Below are positions 30,759-33,419 of a stretch of DNA of 33,419 nucleotides, in pieces. The stretch lies in assembly GCA_946055105.1 (NCBI GenBank), contig CAMGEK010000009.1:1-33419 (forward strand). The letters are read 5' to 3'. The position numbers and the translations under genes were made by a program. The notes beneath the pieces are model-generated. The model searched no databases, was not told the DNA's origin, and worked only from the letters and a program-made list of their open reading frames with translations. The DNA is from an uncultured Clostridia bacterium (GTDB lineage: Bacteria > Bacillota > Clostridia > Christensenellales > Borkfalkiaceae). Position 1 is the first letter of the stretch. The number at the start of each line of letters is the position of its first letter.

Positions 30759-31852
30759 GTTTCATTCTCCTTGACGATTTTTATAATCCGGTTTGCCGCA
30801 TAGAGGACTTCCGCCTCCGTCGTATCCTTTCCGAACGAAAACCGCACGCCGTCCCGCGCCTCCCGCTCCGTTCTGCCCATTGCGAGTATCACGTGGGAAG
30901 GCAGCGCGCTGTGCGCCGAACAAGCCGCCCCGCCCGAAGCCGCTATGCCGCACAGATCCAGCCTGTTCAACAGCGTTTCCCCCGCGCCCGTAAACGTCAG
31001 ATGAGAAATATTCGGCGCGCGCCGCTCCCCGTCCGCGCGCACGCCGTCGCCGAGCGCCGCAAAGAGCGCGCCCTCGAACGTATCGCGCAGTCGCGCCGCA
31101 TGCGCGCAGAACGCTTCCCGCTCGCGTTGCGCCCGTTCGAGCGCATACGAAAACCCAACGATCGCGGCGACGTTGAGCGTCCCTCCGCGCAATCCGCGCT
31201 CCTGTTCCCCGCCCGCAATCAGGGGCGACAGTTTTGTTCCTTTCTTCACGACGAGCGCGCCCACGCCCTTCGGCGCATAGATCTTGTGACCGGAGAGCGA
31301 AATCGCGTCGCACGTCTGCGCCAAAGCGCGCAGATCCTGCGTACACGCCGCCTGAACGCAATCGGAAAAGAGCAGAATCCCGCGTCGTTTCAACAATTCC
31401 GCGACCTCCGGGATCGGCTGAACGCACCCCGTCTCGTTATTCACCGCCATGAGCGCGACCAATCCCGTTTCGTCGTCAAGCGCCCGCTCGACCGCCTCCG
31501 CCGTCACGATCCCGTCCTCTCCGCAGGCAGCGACCGTTCCGCCCCGAAACGCCTGCGCGGCGAGTACCGCATGATGCTCGATCGCGGACGCGCATACCGT
31601 TCCGCTTCCGAGCTTGCGAACCGCCCAATTATCCGCTTCCGTGCCGCCCGAAGTGAAGTAGACCTCGTTCGGCTGTACGCCGAGCGCGTTCGCGACGCGG
31701 TCGCGCGCGCAAGTCACTTCGTATGCCGCCCGCCGTCCGTATGCGTGCAGGGAATCGGGATTCCCGAAATTTTCTTTGAGAACGGGCGTCATCAAATCGA
31801 GCACCGCGCCGTCGAGCGGCGTCGTCGCCGCATAATCAAGATATACGTTCAT
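30755..31852 (-). CDS. Second cysteine desulfurase (NifS/IscS-like)
   Basis: MNVYLDYAATTPLD, FTSGGTEADNWAV, LSGHKIYAPKGVGAL, SGGAACSAHSALPSHVILAMG. Confidence 0.92.
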   Translation of the reverse strand: MNVYLDYAATTPLDGAVLDLMTPVLKENFGNPDSLHAYGRRAAYEVTCARDRVANALGVQPNEVYFTSGGTEADNWAVRKLGSGTVCASAIEHHAVLAAQAFRGGTVAACGEDGIVTAEAVERALDDETGLVALMAVNNETGCVQPIPEVAELLKRRGILLFSDCVQAACTQDLRALAQTCDAISLSGHKIYAPKGVGALVVKKGTKLSPLIAGGEQERGLRGGTLNVAAIVGFSYALERAQREREAFCAHAARLRDTFEGALFAALGDGVRADGERRAPNISHLTFTGAGETLLNRLDLCGIAASGGAACSAHSALPSHVILAMGRTEREARDGVRFSFGKDTTEAEVLYAANRIIKIVKENET

Positions 31853-31876
31853 TTCGTCACTCCTCCCGCCGCTCGG

Positions 31877-31905
31877 AAAAAACGCGGGCGCATTCTCCGC
31901 GTTTT
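31877..31905 (-). terminator. Terminator/attenuator-like hairpin immediately before the second cysteine desulfurase
   Basis: Minus-strand AAAACGCGG-agaatgcgc-CCGCGTTTT within T6. Confidence 0.65.
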
Positions 31906-31961
31906 CCTCAATCGCCCGCTATCGTCCCCTTTCAAAAGCGCGCCGTTCCGCTCCGCATGCG

Positions 31962-32123
31962 TTATCTTCCGCTTTTTCTCGTCCGTCTCCGCGCCTTCGC
32001 CTCGCGCGGACGCGTTCTTTCATCGCGGACACGGTATCGCTTTCCCGTTTTCACCTCGGACACGATTATGCCGTCGTTGTCGTTTCTCAATGCAAAGGGA
32101 TTCCGAAAGGGACGCGTCCGCAT
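31962..32123 (-). CDS. Possible 53-aa highly basic protein
   Basis: MRTRPFRNPFALRNDNDGIIVSEVKTGKRYRVRDERTRPREAKARRRTRKSGR*, starts about 10 bp after the mreB-like stop; weak RBS. Confidence 0.35.
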   Translation of the reverse strand: MRTRPFRNPFALRNDNDGIIVSEVKTGKRYRVRDERTRPREAKARRRTRKSGR

Positions 32124-32132
32124 TCTACGCTT

Positions 32133-33113
32133 TTATACGGCGATTTTACGGAGCAGAGCGGGATTTCCGATCACTCTGCCGCCGCCCAGAACGACCGCCA
32201 TCTGCGGCTCTTCCGCGAGATGCGCTTCGATTTGGAGTTTTTTCGCCACATAGTCGGCGATCCCGGGAATTTTACAGACGCCGCCCGACAGGAACACGCC
32301 GTTCTTGCAGATCGCCGCGGAGACCTCCGCCGGCAATTTCCGCAGGACGAGCTCCGCATATTCGAGAATTTTATCGGTATAGACGCCGACGGGGAAAGCG
32401 ACGTCCGAGGAAGAGACGCTGATCGACCGCGGCTTTCCGTCCGTCAGATCCCGCCCGTCCGCATAGGCGCTCTGATTGTCGTATTCGATAAAACTCGCGA
32501 CGGTATTTTTCAGTTTTTCGCTCATCTGCGAGCCGATTTTCAGGTTGAACTGCTCCGCAACGTGATCGATGATATGCACGTCCATATTGTTCCCGCCGAC
32601 GTTCATCGAAAGCCCCGCGATCACGCCGTCCAGCGAGAATGCGGCGATCGACGTGCAACCCGCGCCGACGTCGATGCAGAACACGGGATTGAATTCGGAA
32701 AGCGGAACGTCCTGTCCGAGCGCGCTTAAAAAGGGCGTTTCGGCAAAATACGCGCGCGCGATTCCCGCCGATTCCGCCATGCGGTAGTATTTTTCCCGCG
32801 ATTCGCTCTTGAATCCGCAGGGGATACAGAAGAGCGCTTCCGTTCTGCCCGTCGCGCCGATTTTTTTCAGAAAGTATTCGAGCAGAGCGGCGGCAAGCGG
32901 TTCCGAAGCGATCTCCCCTTCGAAGACGGGAAAACGCACCGTCGTCTGCTCCGCGGTGCGCCCCCAGAGCCGCTTCGCTTCGTTCCCGAACGCGCGGATT
33001 TCGCCCGTGTCCTTCGAGACCGCCACGCACGTCGCCTCCGCAAGCACGATCCCGCTCCCGATTCTGTAAATTTTCGTCACCGAAGTGCCGAAGTCGATTG
33101 CAAGTCTCAACAT
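32133..33113 (-). CDS. Divergent MreB-like actin-fold ATPase
   Basis: MLRLAIDFGTSVTKIY, CIDVGAGCTSIAAFSLDGVIAGLSMNVGGNNMDVHIIDHVAEQFNLKIG, FLSGGVCKIPGIADYV. Confidence 0.85.
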   Translation of the reverse strand: MLRLAIDFGTSVTKIYRIGSGIVLAEATCVAVSKDTGEIRAFGNEAKRLWGRTAEQTTVRFPVFEGEIASEPLAAALLEYFLKKIGATGRTEALFCIPCGFKSESREKYYRMAESAGIARAYFAETPFLSALGQDVPLSEFNPVFCIDVGAGCTSIAAFSLDGVIAGLSMNVGGNNMDVHIIDHVAEQFNLKIGSQMSEKLKNTVASFIEYDNQSAYADGRDLTDGKPRSISVSSSDVAFPVGVYTDKILEYAELVLRKLPAEVSAAICKNGVFLSGGVCKIPGIADYVAKKLQIEAHLAEEPQMAVVLGGGRVIGNPALLRKIAV

Positions 33114-33419
33114 AGTCCTTCTTCCTTTAACAACGCCGCCGTCTCTTCCAAAGGAAGCCCTACGACGTTCGTATAACTGCCCTCAAACCGTTCGACAAGC
33201 GGATAACCGTCCTGAATCCCGTAACTCCCCGCCTTGTCCAGCGGAAGCCCGCTCTCCGCGTACCGTTCGATCAGATCGTCCGTCAGACGGAAAAACCGCA
33301 CCCGCGTCGTCACGGTCACCGTCCGCTCCCGACCGTCGCAGACGAGACATACGCCCGTAAACACTTCGTGCGTTCTTCCGGAAAGCGCCGAAAGCGTGCG
33401 TTTCGCGTCCGCTTTATCC
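33107..33419 (-). CDS. maf: Maf family nucleotide pyrophosphatase, partial (N-terminus lies outside window)
   Basis: DKADAKRTLSALSGRTHEVFTGV...LPLDKAGSYGIQDGYPLVERFEGSYTNVVGLPLEET. Confidence 0.92.
   Translation of the reverse strand, partial: DKADAKRTLSALSGRTHEVFTGVCLVCDGRERTVTVTTRVRFFRLTDDLIERYAESGLPLDKAGSYGIQDGYPLVERFEGSYTNVVGLPLEETAALLKEEGLC

Overview
This 33.4-kb window looks like ordinary-to-accessory chromosome from an uncultured Firmicutes/Clostridia-type bacterium; the taxonomy is inferred from gene content and synteny only. I saw no CRISPR array, phage module, transposase, tRNA or rRNA. Plus-strand genes include a cardiolipin synthase-like PLD, a YfcE-like phosphodiesterase, CCA transferase, RmuC, a 781-aa repeat-containing membrane-anchored protein, rpsF-ssb-rpsR and nifS-nifU. 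Minus-strand genes include PAS-PP2C phosphatase and DgkB, an overlapping operon cdaA / unannotated 36-aa ORF / DUF1015 / aspartate kinase, a DUF4011-type helicase with comEC and holA, RNase G, a spoIVFA/spoIVFB-like pair, a second cysteine desulfurase with a Dabb protein, a divergent MreB and maf (partial). Points most worth a second look: (1) a 36-aa TM-only ORF missing from the ORF track, interlocked by ATGA overlaps between cdaA and DUF1015, which resembles only the N-terminal helix of CdaR; (2) two promoter-to-terminator non-coding RNA candidates (about 13978-14085 + and 30212-30305 -); (3) divergent promoters sharing one palindromic -35 hexamer; (4) a large helicase whose C-terminal nuclease-like domain appears to have lost catalytic residues, placed in the comEC-holA operon; (5) three different intergenic tandem-repeat families; (6) a remodelled maf-mreB-spoIVFAB-rng cluster. 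All structural RNA and domain calls were made by eye.
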